This document shows positions 1 through 7,846 of a stretch of 19,195 nt of DNA, piece by piece. The position numbers were made by a program, and so were the translations under genes. How positions within the stretch are numbered: the stretch's first letter is position 1; the number at the start of each line of letters is the position of its first letter. Location of the stretch: positions 1-19,195 of the forward strand of contig CAZUQP010000019.1 in NCBI GenBank assembly GCA_964622455.1, written 5' to 3'. A model generated the notes under the pieces. It worked only from the letters and a program-made list of their open reading frames with translations. It did no database searches and was not told the origin of the DNA. The DNA comes from CAZUQP01 sp964622455 (GTDB taxonomy: Bacteria; Pseudomonadota; Gammaproteobacteria; DSM-16500).

Positions 1-30
1 CATCTCCTCGTTTTCTTTTTCTATTCTTCC

Positions 31-36
31 AGTATA
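31..36 (-). promoter_or_regulatory. Possible -10 element upstream of the gene after dnaG (rpoD expected)
   Basis: On the minus strand TATACT (5 of 6 to the sigma-70 -10 consensus) lies 27 nt before an ATG at bases 3-1, which is preceded by a purine-rich GAGGAG. No good -35 is seen at 16-18 nt spacing; TTGTCA lies too far upstream. rpoD commonly follows dnaG and often has its own promoter in this gap, so the site is plausible. The rest of the stretch from 1 to 169 shows no gene. The identity of the next gene is inferred from conserved order only. Confidence 0.22.
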
Positions 37-169
37 GCCCAAAAAGAGGGGCGTATGGCTGACAAATCGAATGGTAATTTATTGAAAAGATGACGAAAAT
101 CAATTTAAAAATATTAAGATCATTCAAGATGTTATAGAAAACGGAGAAATGTCATTATTATTAAGCAGA

Positions 170-1885
170 TTATAAAAGCGCTTTTTCTTTTTGTAATGAG
201 CGCAATTCTTGTTTTTCTTCTTCACTTAATTCAGCTTGATTTGCTTTAGCGAGTAACTTGTCAATGGCCGCTTGTTGTCCCAGTTTACGTAAACACTGAA
301 TCAAGCCAAGAAATTCTTGCTGAATACCCTCATCTGGAATGAGATGTTCGGCATGTGCTAATTTTTCAAGGGTTTTTCTTTCATCCCGATCTCGCCAATG
401 TTCAAGCAAAGCGCCCGTCGTTAAATTTTTAGAGTATTTCGCTATGGCAATGACTTCATGCAGTAGCGAAAATCCGGGTAGATTCACTTCAGGCAATGCA
501 GGTTCAATGAGTTCAGCGAGTGTCGGTTCTTGAGTGAGTAATGTCATGGCAAGACGCAACGCAGATGGCGGGCGCGCTTTTTGTTTAAGAGAATGGGGCC
601 GTTGTGAGTGCGCAGGTTTCAATTGTTTTATATCCGTTATTCTTGCGCGTTTTGCAAGTTCCTCAAGCATCATTTGCTGAAAAATTCCTTCCGGCAATTG
701 ATCAATATGTTCTTTAGCTAATTTTACAAAACGTGCGCGCCCGTCTTTATTGCTTAAATCAGTTTCAAGCGCAAGCGATTGAAAGAAAAAATGCGATAAG
801 GGATGCGCTTCTTCCATTTTTTTTTCAAAATTTTCTTTTCCTATCTTTCTGATGAGAGAGTCAGGATCCTCATTATCTGGTAAAAACATAAAATGAATCT
901 GCAAACCATCTTGCATGAGCGGCAAGATCACTAATAATGCTCGCCATGCGGCAGTGCGTCCGGCTGTATCGCCATCAAAACAAAAAATCAGATGAGAAGT
1001 ATAACGTGCCAAACGTTGAATATGGTGTGAAGTGGTTGCAGTGCCTAAAGTGGCGACTGCATAAGTGATGCCATGTTGAAATAATGCAATCACATCCATG
1101 TATCCTTCAACAATCAAAACACGAGATAATTCTTGATGTGTTTGTTGTGCTTCATAAAGACCATAGAGCTCTCGTCCTTTTTGAAAAATCGGTGTTTCAG
1201 GAGAATTTAAATATTTGGGTTCTCCTTTATCGATAATACGCCCGCCAAAACCCACTATTCTTCCGCGGCGATCGTGAATAGGAAACATAATGCGTTCACG
1301 AAAACGATCGTAATGACCGCCTTCTTCCTTTTTAATTAACATCCCTAATTCAGATAATTTTTGTTTATCATCGGGTGTCTTGCCAAAGGTTTGTAAAATA
1401 TGATCCCAGCCGGGAGGCGCAAAACCAATCGCAAATTGTTTAGCTATTTCACCCGATAATCCGCGTTCTTTAAGATAAGCGATGGCTGGAGGAGAAATTT
1501 TTAATTGCTGTTGATAAAATTGGGTGATTTTCTGGAGCAATTCATAAGAATCTGCTGGAATGGGTTTTGTTTCGACGTAAGATGAACGCGGAATTTCAAG
1601 TTGAGCTTCTTTGGCGAGTGCTTCAATGGCTTCAGGAAAACTCAAGCGGTCGTATTTCATCAAGAAATCAATGGCGTTACCATGCGCGCCGCAGCCGAAG
1701 CAATAATAAAACTGTTTTTTTTGACTAACAGAAAAAGAAGCTGATTTTTCAGTATGAAAAGGGCAGCAGGCAAAATAATTGTTACTCGATTTTTTACGTA
1801 AAGGAACACGATGATCAATCAAATCAACAAGCTCGATTCGGCTAAGCAAAAGATCAATAAATTCTCGCGGAATAGTGTTTGTCAT
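170..1885 (-). CDS. dnaG: DNA primase DnaG
   Basis: Synthesises the RNA primers for leading and lagging strand replication, recruited through the DnaB helicase. The 571-residue protein has the full domain order. An N-terminal CHC2 zinc-binding domain has ligands C41, H44, C62 and C65 (CPFH ... CFGC). The catalytic core follows, with a TOPRIM fold showing VLIVEGYMD (acidic E260) and FCFDGDTAGR (D304, D306). A less conserved C-terminal helical part (about 430-571) should bind DnaB. Length is normal for the family. The ATG at 1885 is preceded by AAAGGGAAC, a good ribosome binding site. It is third in the minus-strand run rpsU-yqeY-dnaG, 42 nt after yqeY, and probably shares the rpsU promoter. 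Confidence 0.97.
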   Translation of the reverse strand: MTNTIPREFIDLLLSRIELVDLIDHRVPLRKKSSNNYFACCPFHTEKSASFSVSQKKQFYYCFGCGAHGNAIDFLMKYDRLSFPEAIEALAKEAQLEIPRSSYVETKPIPADSYELLQKITQFYQQQLKISPPAIAYLKERGLSGEIAKQFAIGFAPPGWDHILQTFGKTPDDKQKLSELGMLIKKEEGGHYDRFRERIMFPIHDRRGRIVGFGGRIIDKGEPKYLNSPETPIFQKGRELYGLYEAQQTHQELSRVLIVEGYMDVIALFQHGITYAVATLGTATTSHHIQRLARYTSHLIFCFDGDTAGRTAAWRALLVILPLMQDGLQIHFMFLPDNEDPDSLIRKIGKENFEKKMEEAHPLSHFFFQSLALETDLSNKDGRARFVKLAKEHIDQLPEGIFQQMMLEELAKRARITDIKQLKPAHSQRPHSLKQKARPPSALRLAMTLLTQEPTLAELIEPALPEVNLPGFSLLHEVIAIAKYSKNLTTGALLEHWRDRDERKTLEKLAHAEHLIPDEGIQQEFLGLIQCLRKLGQQAAIDKLLAKANQAELSEEEKQELRSLQKEKALL

Positions 1886-1927
1886 TTAGTTCCCTTTGCC
1901 TTTAAGCGAATGGGATGATAATTCACA

Positions 1928-2386
1928 TTACGCGGAAAGACGTTCTTTGACTTTGTTGCTCACTGAGGCGATATCAGCACGTCCTTGTACTTTGGGTTTT
2001 AATATGCCCATCACTTTGCCCATATCGCGCGCGGAACTTGCGCCTGTCTCTTTAATCGCAGCTTCAATGAGACTTTCAATTTCGGACGCGCTTAATTGGG
2101 CGGGCAAATATTCTTGAATAATGCGTATTTCATCACTTTCTTTTTGCACAAGGTCAGGGCGGTTGCCTGCTTCATATTGGGTGATGGATTCGCGGCGTTG
2201 TTTTAGCATTTTATCAAGAATGGCAATGACATGTTCATCGGCCAATACGATGCGTTCATCAACTTCCCGTTGTTTTAACGCAGCGAGGATCAGGCGGATG
2301 GTTGCCAAGCGGTCTTTTTCTTGACTGCGCATAGCACTCTTCATGTCTTCTTGGATCTTTTCCTTGATCAGAGACGGCGTCGTCAT
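1928..2386 (-). CDS. yqeY: GatB/YqeY domain protein
   Basis: A 152-residue YqeY-family protein. The family resembles the tail domain of the GatB subunit of the tRNA-dependent amidotransferase, and stand-alone members are thought to bind tRNA, but their function is not settled. Recognisable features are the N-terminal helix KEKIQEDMKSAMRSQEKDRL, the stretch TIRLILAALKQREVDER, the central Y-E-x-G-N-R-x-D-L, EYLPAQLS, and the C-terminal MGKVMGILKPKVQGRADI. Length and content match stand-alone family members. AAGGA lies at usable spacing before the ATG. It sits between rpsU (11-nt gap) and dnaG, a placement common in Legionella, Coxiella and Pseudomonas relatives but absent from E. coli. Confidence 0.93.
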   Translation of the reverse strand: MTTPSLIKEKIQEDMKSAMRSQEKDRLATIRLILAALKQREVDERIVLADEHVIAILDKMLKQRRESITQYEAGNRPDLVQKESDEIRIIQEYLPAQLSASEIESLIEAAIKETGASSARDMGKVMGILKPKVQGRADIASVSNKVKERLSA

Positions 2387-2397
2387 AACGTAATCCT

Positions 2398-2619
2398 TTA
2401 TTTGCGGCGGTCTTTTTCGACGGCGACTTGTTCACGCATCAATTTTTTTTGATAACGTTTCACGGCGGATGCTTTTTTACGTTTGCGTTTCCACGTGGGT
2501 TTTTCATAGAATTCATGGCGGCGAAGATCAGCTAAAATACTGGCTTTTTCGCATAGTCTTTTGAAGCGGCGCAGGCTCACTTCGAAGTTTTCATTATCTT
2601 TTACGCGTATACTGGGCAT
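2398..2619 (-). CDS. rpsU: 30S ribosomal protein S21
   Basis: Small basic protein of the 30S subunit platform that helps the ribosome base-pair with mRNA leaders. The conserved core is plain: RRFKR-x-CEKA, RR-x-EFYEKPT and KASAVKRYQKKL. The ATG at 2619 gives 73 residues starting MPSIRV, which lines up with MPVIKV of E. coli S21. An in-frame GTG at 2628 would add MPN. A GGAG motif lies 4 nt before the GTG and 13 nt before the ATG, so spacing does not settle the start; I prefer the ATG by homology. First gene of rpsU-yqeY-dnaG, with a predicted sigma-70 promoter just upstream. Confidence 0.95.
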   Translation of the reverse strand: MPSIRVKDNENFEVSLRRFKRLCEKASILADLRRHEFYEKPTWKRKRKKASAVKRYQKKLMREQVAVEKDRRK

Positions 2620-2662
2620 ATTTGGCACTTTACTCCGTCATACTATTTGTGAAGAATGGCAG

Positions 2663-2691
2663 ATTCTAAAGGGTAATTTGAATAAATGCAA
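2663..2691 (-). promoter_or_regulatory. Sigma-70-like promoter of rpsU-yqeY-dnaG
   Basis: Reading the minus strand, -35 TTGCAT (2691-2686) and -10 TAGAAT (2668-2663, 5 of 6 to consensus) are separated by exactly 17 nt. Transcription would start near 2656, giving a leader of about 35 nt ahead of rpsU. The -35 is weak (3 of 6). The site lies in the divergent gap between rpsU and tsaD, so transcription of the two units may interact. Confidence 0.55.
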
Positions 2692-2721
2692 AAATTATAT
2701 AGAGGGCAGGGTGCAAAATAA

Positions 2722-3735
2722 ATGCGTGTCTTAGGTATAGAAACATCCTGCGATGAAACGGGAATCGCTATTTATGATTCTGATCAAGGGTTAATGAGCC
2801 ATACGCTTTACAGCCAGGTAGCAACGCACAGTGAATATGGGGGTGTGGTGCCAGAACTCGCCTCACGCGATCATGTGCAAAAAACACTGCCTTTAATCGA
2901 AAAAGCGATGTATCAAGCTAAAATGACCTCAAAAGACATTGAGGGTGTTGCGTATACTGCAGGCCCTGGCTTGGTGGGCGCATTATTAGTGGGCGCATCT
3001 ATTGGACAGAGCCTTGGGTTTGCTTGGAATGTGCCGACAATTGGGGTGCATCATATGGAAGGCCATTTATTGGCGCCTATGCTTGAAGCTCTGCCGCCTG
3101 AATTTCCTTTTGTCGCATTACTCATCTCTGGGGGGCACACTCAGTTAGTCCGTGTCACCCGTATGGGGTGTTATGAAATTATCGGTGAATCCGTTGATGA
3201 TGCAGCCGGTGAGGCATTCGATAAAACCGCTAAATTATTAGGATTGGGGTATCCTGGGGGTGCGGTTCTTGCGCAACTTGCAGATGAAGGGGATCCTGAC
3301 CGATTTTATTTTCCGCGTCCTATGACAGATCGACCAGGGCTTGATTTTAGTTTTAGCGGGTTAAAAACTTATGCAGTTAACACGGTTGCAAAATATGGAT
3401 TAGATGCAAAGACACGCGCTGATATTGCGCGTGCTTTTCAAGATGCAGTGATTGAAACATTAGTCATTAAATGTCAACGCGCAATGCGTGCAACAGGATG
3501 GAAAACATTAGTCGTTGCAGGCGGCGTTGGCGCAAATATTGCTTTGCGTCGATGTTTAAGCGAAACGCTCGCCAAAGAAGATATAAAAGTTTATTTTCCT
3601 CGACATGAATTTTGCACCGATAATGGCGCGATGATTGCTTATGTCGGCTGTCAGCGTCTTTTGCGAGGAGAGCGCGCTAATTTAGCCATTGAAGTTTATC
3701 CGCGATGGGCGCTGAGTGAACTCAAATCTATTTAG
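2722..3735 (+). CDS. tsaD: tRNA N6-adenosine threonylcarbamoyltransferase TsaD
   Basis: Transfers the threonylcarbamoyl group from TC-AMP to A37 of ANN-decoding tRNAs (t6A), in complex with TsaB and TsaE. The 337-residue length equals E. coli TsaD. The metal ligands fall at the family positions: H111 and H115 in HHMEGH, and D300 in CTDNGAM. The N-terminal ASKHA signature ETSCDET and the SGGHT loop are intact. The ATG at 2722 encodes the usual MRVLGIETSC start, with AGGG about 11 nt upstream. It is transcribed away from rpsU. Its last 8 nt overlap the 3' end of plsY on the other strand. TsaE is encoded in the same window; TsaB and TsaC are not. Confidence 0.98.
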   Translation: MRVLGIETSCDETGIAIYDSDQGLMSHTLYSQVATHSEYGGVVPELASRDHVQKTLPLIEKAMYQAKMTSKDIEGVAYTAGPGLVGALLVGASIGQSLGFAWNVPTIGVHHMEGHLLAPMLEALPPEFPFVALLISGGHTQLVRVTRMGCYEIIGESVDDAAGEAFDKTAKLLGLGYPGGAVLAQLADEGDPDRFYFPRPMTDRPGLDFSFSGLKTYAVNTVAKYGLDAKTRADIARAFQDAVIETLVIKCQRAMRATGWKTLVVAGGVGANIALRRCLSETLAKEDIKVYFPRHEFCTDNGAMIAYVGCQRLLRGERANLAIEVYPRWALSELKSI

Positions 3736-4324
3736 ATTTACCTATTTTGCTTTCTTTTCCTTGCCATAAATGACGAATATTATTTTTATGACGATAAATC
3801 AGAAATAAACTCATCACGATTGTCATCGTGACGTATGATTGATTCAAGGTAAAATATCCCATGTAAAAAGGGGCGAGCAATGCAGCGATGAGTGATGCAA
3901 GGGATGAATAACGAAAAATAAACGCAATCAATAACCAACTGAGAGCAAGTGATAATCCAACCGGCCAGGAAAGTGCAGTTAAAGCACCAAAAGCGGTCGC
4001 AACACCTTTTCCTCCTTGAAAACGAAAGAAAATAGGATAAAGATGCCCAAAAAAAGCGGCAAATGCGACTAAACTTAATCCGAATGTATGAATCCCTACT
4101 ATTTTTGCAGCAAGCACAGGAATCACGCCTTTGATGATATCACCCAGCAAAGTGATGATAGCTGCTTTTTTGCCGCCCATACGCAATACATTGGTCGCGC
4201 CTGGATTTCCCGAGCCTTGTTTACGCGGGTCAGGCATTCCCATCAGTTTGCACGTGATGATGGCGCTTGAGATAGAGCCAAATAGATAAGCAATCATTAC
4301 AGCAAGCATTATTTCAACTAGCAT
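3728..4324 (-). CDS. plsY: Acyl-phosphate:glycerol-3-phosphate acyltransferase PlsY
   Basis: Inner-membrane enzyme that acylates glycerol-3-phosphate from acyl-phosphate, the first step of phosphatidic acid synthesis; it works with PlsX. The 198-residue protein is strongly hydrophobic with several membrane spans and shows the family motifs: GSGNPGATNVLR (37-48), and GHLYPIFFRFQGGKGVAT (93-110), where the glycine/lysine loop binds phosphate. AAGGACG precedes the ATG at 4324 at good spacing; a second in-frame ATG lies five codons later. It converges on tsaD with an 8-nt overlap, which leaves no room for a separate terminator. Confidence 0.96.
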   Translation of the reverse strand: MLVEIMLAVMIAYLFGSISSAIITCKLMGMPDPRKQGSGNPGATNVLRMGGKKAAIITLLGDIIKGVIPVLAAKIVGIHTFGLSLVAFAAFFGHLYPIFFRFQGGKGVATAFGALTALSWPVGLSLALSWLLIAFIFRYSSLASLIAALLAPFYMGYFTLNQSYVTMTIVMSLFLIYRHKNNIRHLWQGKESKIGKSK

Positions 4325-4372
4325 AAAACGTCCTTAATGCAAATTTTTTTGATTCTAATATAAGGAGCTGCC

Positions 4373-4381
4373 TGTTAAAAT
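4373..4381 (+). promoter_or_regulatory. Extended -10 promoter of orn
   Basis: TG-T-TAAAAT forms an extended -10 (TAAAAT is 5 of 6 to consensus), about 32 nt before the orn ATG. No -35 is seen at normal spacing, which is tolerable for an extended -10 site. GGAAGAG at 4400-4406 serves as ribosome binding site. The element overlaps the left arm of the palindrome at 4378-4397. Confidence 0.45.
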
Positions 4382-4397
4382 GATTTTTAAATCATTT
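4378..4397. repeat. Perfect 9-bp inverted repeat across the predicted orn start site
   Basis: AAATGATTT and AAATCATTT are exact reverse complements separated by TT. The repeat spans the downstream half of the predicted -10 and the likely transcription start of orn, the position of many repressor operators. It is AT-rich and has no following T-run, so it is not a terminator. Chance occurrence in AT-rich DNA cannot be excluded. Confidence 0.4.
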
Positions 4398-4413
4398 CTG
4401 GAAGAGTCACATC

Positions 4414-4968
4414 ATGGCCAACACCAATAATTTAATTTGGATTGATATGGAGATGACGGGCCTCAACCCTGAAAAAGACCGTATTATCGAAATAGCAACG
4501 GTTGTGACGGACTCAGAATTAAATGTTGTTGCGGAAGGGCCTGTATTTGCTGTTCATCAGCCCAATGAATTGCTGCAAGGCATGGATAGTTGGAATACAA
4601 AACATCATAATGCGTCAGGATTAGTCGCGCGTGTTAAAGCGAGTCACACCACAGAAATAGAAGCTGAAAACGCGACGCTTGATTTTTTAAGACAACACAT
4701 ACCGGCCGGTAAATCACCGATGTGCGGCAATAGTGTTTATCAAGACAGGCGTTTTTTGTATCGCTACATGCCGGAACTTGAAAAATATTTTCATTATCGT
4801 TTATTGGATGTGAGTACATTAAAAGAATTAGCGCTGCGCTGGGCGCCGCGTGTTTATTCTGGCGTACAAAAAGAATCAAAGCATCTTGCATTAGATGATA
4901 TTCGCGAATCGATCGAAGAATTAAAATATTATCGTGCGCATTTGTTTAATCCAGATGTGCTCGGCTGA
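4414..4968 (+). CDS. orn: Oligoribonuclease (DEDDh 3'-5' exoribonuclease)
   Basis: Degrades 2-5 nt RNA fragments, including the pGpG made from cyclic di-GMP, to mononucleotides; usually essential in gammaproteobacteria. The 184-residue protein shows the DEDDh catalytic set: D11 and E13 (WIDMEMTGL), D111 (NSVYQDRRF), H157 and D162 (SKHLALDDIRES). The ATG at 4414 has GGAAGAG upstream. The 3' end runs 40 nt into the 3' end of queG on the other strand. In E. coli orn also lies next to queG, followed by nnr-tsaE-amiB-mutL-miaA, so this is the left edge of a conserved block. Confidence 0.97.
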   Translation: MANTNNLIWIDMEMTGLNPEKDRIIEIATVVTDSELNVVAEGPVFAVHQPNELLQGMDSWNTKHHNASGLVARVKASHTTEIEAENATLDFLRQHIPAGKSPMCGNSVYQDRRFLYRYMPELEKYFHYRLLDVSTLKELALRWAPRVYSGVQKESKHLALDDIRESIEELKYYRAHLFNPDVLG

Positions 4969-6020
4969 TCATTTACATTCAACGCCCACTCTACATGTTC
5001 TTTGACGATTCTTGATGGATGATTTAATTTATTTTTGAGTGCATGAATAATATTTTCATCATAGGGTGCATTCCCAAGGGCAACCGCAATATTACGCAAC
5101 CAGCGTTCATGTCCAATGCGTCGAATGGCTGAGCCTTCTGTTTTTCGTAAAAACTCTGTTTCATCCCAAGCAAATAGGGTTAATAATTCGGGTGCTTCTA
5201 AATGATGCCGCGGATGAAAATCTTTTTCATCTGTCGGTTTTGCGAAACGATTCCAGGGGCAAACTAACTGACAATCATCACATCCATAAATACGGTTGCC
5301 TATAGCTGGGCGAAATTCGATGGGAATAGAACCTTGTAATTCAATGGTTAAATAAGAAATGCAGCGGCGCGCATCTAACTGATAAGGCCCTATAATCGCT
5401 TGTGTCGGGCAAATAGTGATGCACGCAGTACATGTGCCGCAATGATTTTTTGCCAATGCATCAATAGGTAAAGGTAGATCAGTAAAAATTTCTCCTAGAA
5501 AAAACCAAGACCCCGCTTTTTGATTGAGTAAGTTCGTATGTTTACCTATCCAGCCAAGGCCTGCTTTTTCAGCAAGCGGTTTTTCTAATACAGGAGCACT
5601 GTCAGTAAAAGCGCGATAGCCGAATACACCTATTTTGGCGGATATTTTTTTGGCAAGTAGCGTGAGACGTTTACGGATCAATTTGTGGTAATCACGGCCT
5701 AACGCGTAACGGGAAATATAACCTTGTCTTGGATTGGCAAGCACTTTTGTCATGCCTGTATCAGGAGGCAAATAATCCATCCGCGCAGAAATAACGCGTA
5801 TTGTCCCAGGAATGAGATCAGCTGGGCGATAGCGTTTTGCTCCATGGCTTTGCATATAGTGCATTTCGCCATGAAAATTCTCTTCGAGCCAGCGAATGAA
5901 GCGTTCTTCATAGCGCTTTAAATCAATATCTGTAATGCCAATTTGTTGAAAGCCGAGTTCTTGCCCAAGGCATTTGATATGGGCTGCAAGTGCTGGATAA
6001 TCGATGTGGGTGGGCGTCAT
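4929..6020 (-). CDS. queG: Epoxyqueuosine reductase QueG
   Basis: Cobalamin-dependent iron-sulfur enzyme that reduces epoxyqueuosine to queuosine at position 34 of GUN-anticodon tRNAs. The 363-residue protein has the family N-terminus (ELGFQQIGITDIDL), a conserved FTDSAPVLEK with D140 as candidate catalytic acid, and two 4Fe-4S motifs: C194, C197, C200, C204 and C220, C247, C250, C254. A C-terminal HEAT-like tail (HVEWAL) follows. No convincing ribosome binding site precedes the ATG at 6020. It overlaps orn by 40 nt tail to tail. In E. coli this gene runs in the same direction as nnr, so here it is inverted relative to the operon that follows. Confidence 0.96.
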   Translation of the reverse strand: MTPTHIDYPALAAHIKCLGQELGFQQIGITDIDLKRYEERFIRWLEENFHGEMHYMQSHGAKRYRPADLIPGTIRVISARMDYLPPDTGMTKVLANPRQGYISRYALGRDYHKLIRKRLTLLAKKISAKIGVFGYRAFTDSAPVLEKPLAEKAGLGWIGKHTNLLNQKAGSWFFLGEIFTDLPLPIDALAKNHCGTCTACITICPTQAIIGPYQLDARRCISYLTIELQGSIPIEFRPAIGNRIYGCDDCQLVCPWNRFAKPTDEKDFHPRHHLEAPELLTLFAWDETEFLRKTEGSAIRRIGHERWLRNIAVALGNAPYDENIIHALKNKLNHPSRIVKEHVEWALNVNDQPSTSGLNKCAR

Positions 6021-6064
6021 ACGTATTTTATGCGAAAATAATAGGATTAAGGGGCTCTATTATA

Positions 6065-7015
6065 ATGCATTCCGTTGGCACATGGTGGTTATGGGCAGGA
6101 TTTTTTATTTTCGTCCTGACGGTATTATTTATCGATATGTTTTTGTTGGGAGGACGAAAATCGCATAGAGTGTCCACCCGAGAAGCATTATGTTGGACAC
6201 TGACTTGGATAGGGTGTGCGCTGATTTTTAATTTGATTTTATGGCAATATTTATTGCACGCTTATGGTTCAGCGGTTGCGCACCAAAAATCTCTTGAATT
6301 TTTTACGGGTTACCTCATCGAAGAGTCTCTCGCTTTTGATAACATGTTTGTTATTTTAATGCTTTTTAATTATTTCTGTGTACCTGCTGAATATCAACGC
6401 CGCGTCTTATTATATGGTGTGTTAGGCGCTGTCGTGATGCGTTTTATCATGATTTTTTCGGGCATTTGGTTAATCGATCAATTTCACTGGTTATTATATA
6501 TTTTTGGTGCCTTTCTGATTTATACAGGGATCAAAATGGTTTTTATCGCAGAACACGAAAAAGATCTCGCGAATAATAAATTATTAACCTGGCTGCGCCG
6601 CCATTTACGAGTCACTGATAAACTTCATGAAGAACAATTTTTTATTTACAAAAATCAATTGTGGTATGCCACGCCATTATTTCTCGTTTTAATTTTAGTG
6701 GAATTTAGCGATCTTATTTTTGCGCTCGATAGTATTCCCGCTATTTTTGCCATTACACGTGACCCCTTTATTGTTTTTACTTCCAATATTTTTGCGATTT
6801 TGGGTTTACGGGCTATTTATTTTTTACTCGCCAATTTGGCCTATCGTTTCCATTTGCTGAAATACGGCATTGCACTCGTGCTCATTTTTATTGGCGGCAA
6901 GCTAGTATTTGAACCTTGGATAAAAGTACCTGTATTGCTTACATTAAGTATTGTTGCAACGATTTTGTTAACAACAATTCTTTTAAGTTTATTTAAAAGG
7001 CCAAAATACCCATGA
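6065..7015 (+). CDS. TerC/Alx-family integral membrane protein
   Basis: Polytopic inner-membrane protein of the TerC family. Some members (E. coli Alx, Bacillus MeeF/MeeY) export manganese or metallate secreted proteins; the older tellurite link is indirect. The 316 residues form about eight or nine spans carrying the conserved acidic signatures FIDMFLLGG near the start, EESLAFDNMFV in the middle, and EFSDLIFALDSIPAI, followed by SNIFAILGLRAIYF. The ATG at 6065 is chosen because AAGGGG precedes it and MHSVGTWWLW begins the first span; an upstream in-frame ATG at 5990 would add 25 polar residues overlapping queG. First gene of the long operon, joined to nnrD by ATGA. I infer metal homeostasis but cannot name the ion. 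Confidence 0.9.
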   Translation: MHSVGTWWLWAGFFIFVLTVLFIDMFLLGGRKSHRVSTREALCWTLTWIGCALIFNLILWQYLLHAYGSAVAHQKSLEFFTGYLIEESLAFDNMFVILMLFNYFCVPAEYQRRVLLYGVLGAVVMRFIMIFSGIWLIDQFHWLLYIFGAFLIYTGIKMVFIAEHEKDLANNKLLTWLRRHLRVTDKLHEEQFFIYKNQLWYATPLFLVLILVEFSDLIFALDSIPAIFAITRDPFIVFTSNIFAILGLRAIYFLLANLAYRFHLLKYGIALVLIFIGGKLVFEPWIKVPVLLTLSIVATILLTTILLSLFKRPKYP

Positions 7016-7842
7016 ATACATTGGAGTTTGTGCAATTTGCAGATTATTTAAAACCGCGCCCGCGTGATGCGCACAAAGGTGATTTTGGGCATGTGTTGGT
7101 GATGGGCGGTCAAAGCGGTTATTCGGGTGCTGTACAATTAGCGGCGTTAGCTGCTTTACGAGTAGGCGCAGGTTTAGTGAGTGTCGCAACACATCCGGCG
7201 CATGCAGAATTTTTAAATATGACGCATCCTGAAATCATGAGTCATGGGATTGATTCGCCGGGCGCACTCTCTGATTTACTCGTTAAAGCAACGGTGATTG
7301 TATTAGGGCCGGGCCTTGGTTTAAGTGCATGGAGTAAAAAACTATTCTCTGCCGCCTTAGAAGCAGAAAAACCGTTGGTGCTGGATGCAGATGGTTTAAA
7401 TTTATTGGCGGAAAATCCTTGTAAAAAGACAAGTTGGATATTAACGCCGCATCCAGGGGAAGCCGCCCGATTACTTAAAAAATCAACGACTGATATTCAA
7501 CAGGATAGGGTAGAGGCGATAAAACAACTTCAACGGCAATTTAATGGTGAAGTTGTACTGAAGGGTTCTGGCAGTTTAGTGTTAGGATCAAAAGATAACG
7601 CCCCTTTTATTTGTACTTTGGGTAACCCCGGCATGGCAACTGCTGGCATGGGCGATGTGTTAAGCGGCGTATTGGGCGGGCTTATTGCACAAGGTATTCC
7701 CACTCACATCGCAGCAAAATTAGGTGTGTTAGTGCATGCAATGGCGGGTGATTTAGCAGCAGAAATGGGTGAGCGCGGTATGATTGCATCGGATGTCATA
7801 CCTTATTTACGTAACATAGTGAATGTAAAAAAAGGAGAGTAA
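7012..7842 (+). CDS. nnrD: ADP-dependent NAD(P)H-hydrate dehydratase, stand-alone
   Basis: Repairs hydrated NADH and NADPH in an ADP-dependent reaction. The 276-residue protein is a ribokinase-fold carbohydrate kinase homologue with HKGDFGHVLVMGGQSGYSGA (21-40), LDADGLN (124-130), TPHPGE (145-150) and the nucleotide loop NPGMATAGMGDVLSG (205-219). The bifunctional E. coli Nnr carries an N-terminal epimerase (NnrE/YjeF_N) domain that is absent here, so the epimerase must be encoded elsewhere or be missing. The ATG overlaps the terC stop (ATGA), indicating translational coupling. A lipoprotein gene follows after 4 nt. Confidence 0.95.
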   Translation: MNTLEFVQFADYLKPRPRDAHKGDFGHVLVMGGQSGYSGAVQLAALAALRVGAGLVSVATHPAHAEFLNMTHPEIMSHGIDSPGALSDLLVKATVIVLGPGLGLSAWSKKLFSAALEAEKPLVLDADGLNLLAENPCKKTSWILTPHPGEAARLLKKSTTDIQQDRVEAIKQLQRQFNGEVVLKGSGSLVLGSKDNAPFICTLGNPGMATAGMGDVLSGVLGGLIAQGIPTHIAAKLGVLVHAMAGDLAAEMGERGMIASDVIPYLRNIVNVKKGE

Positions 7843-7846
7843 GAAA

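Noticed and set aside
37..60. Heat-shock (sigma-32) promoter ahead of the expected rpoD, from CCCCTCTT on the minus strand
   Set aside because: No CTTGAA-like -35 is present at 13-15 nt spacing.
4634..4891. Minus-strand open frame of 85 codons inside orn
   Set aside because: It lies opposite a clearly conserved catalytic protein, has no ribosome binding site and resembles no family; like the other frames inside real genes it is a shadow.
5990..6064. Upstream ATG extending the TerC protein by 25 residues
   Set aside because: The extension overlaps the divergent queG start, is polar, and ignores the AAGGGG ribosome binding site ahead of the ATG at 6065.
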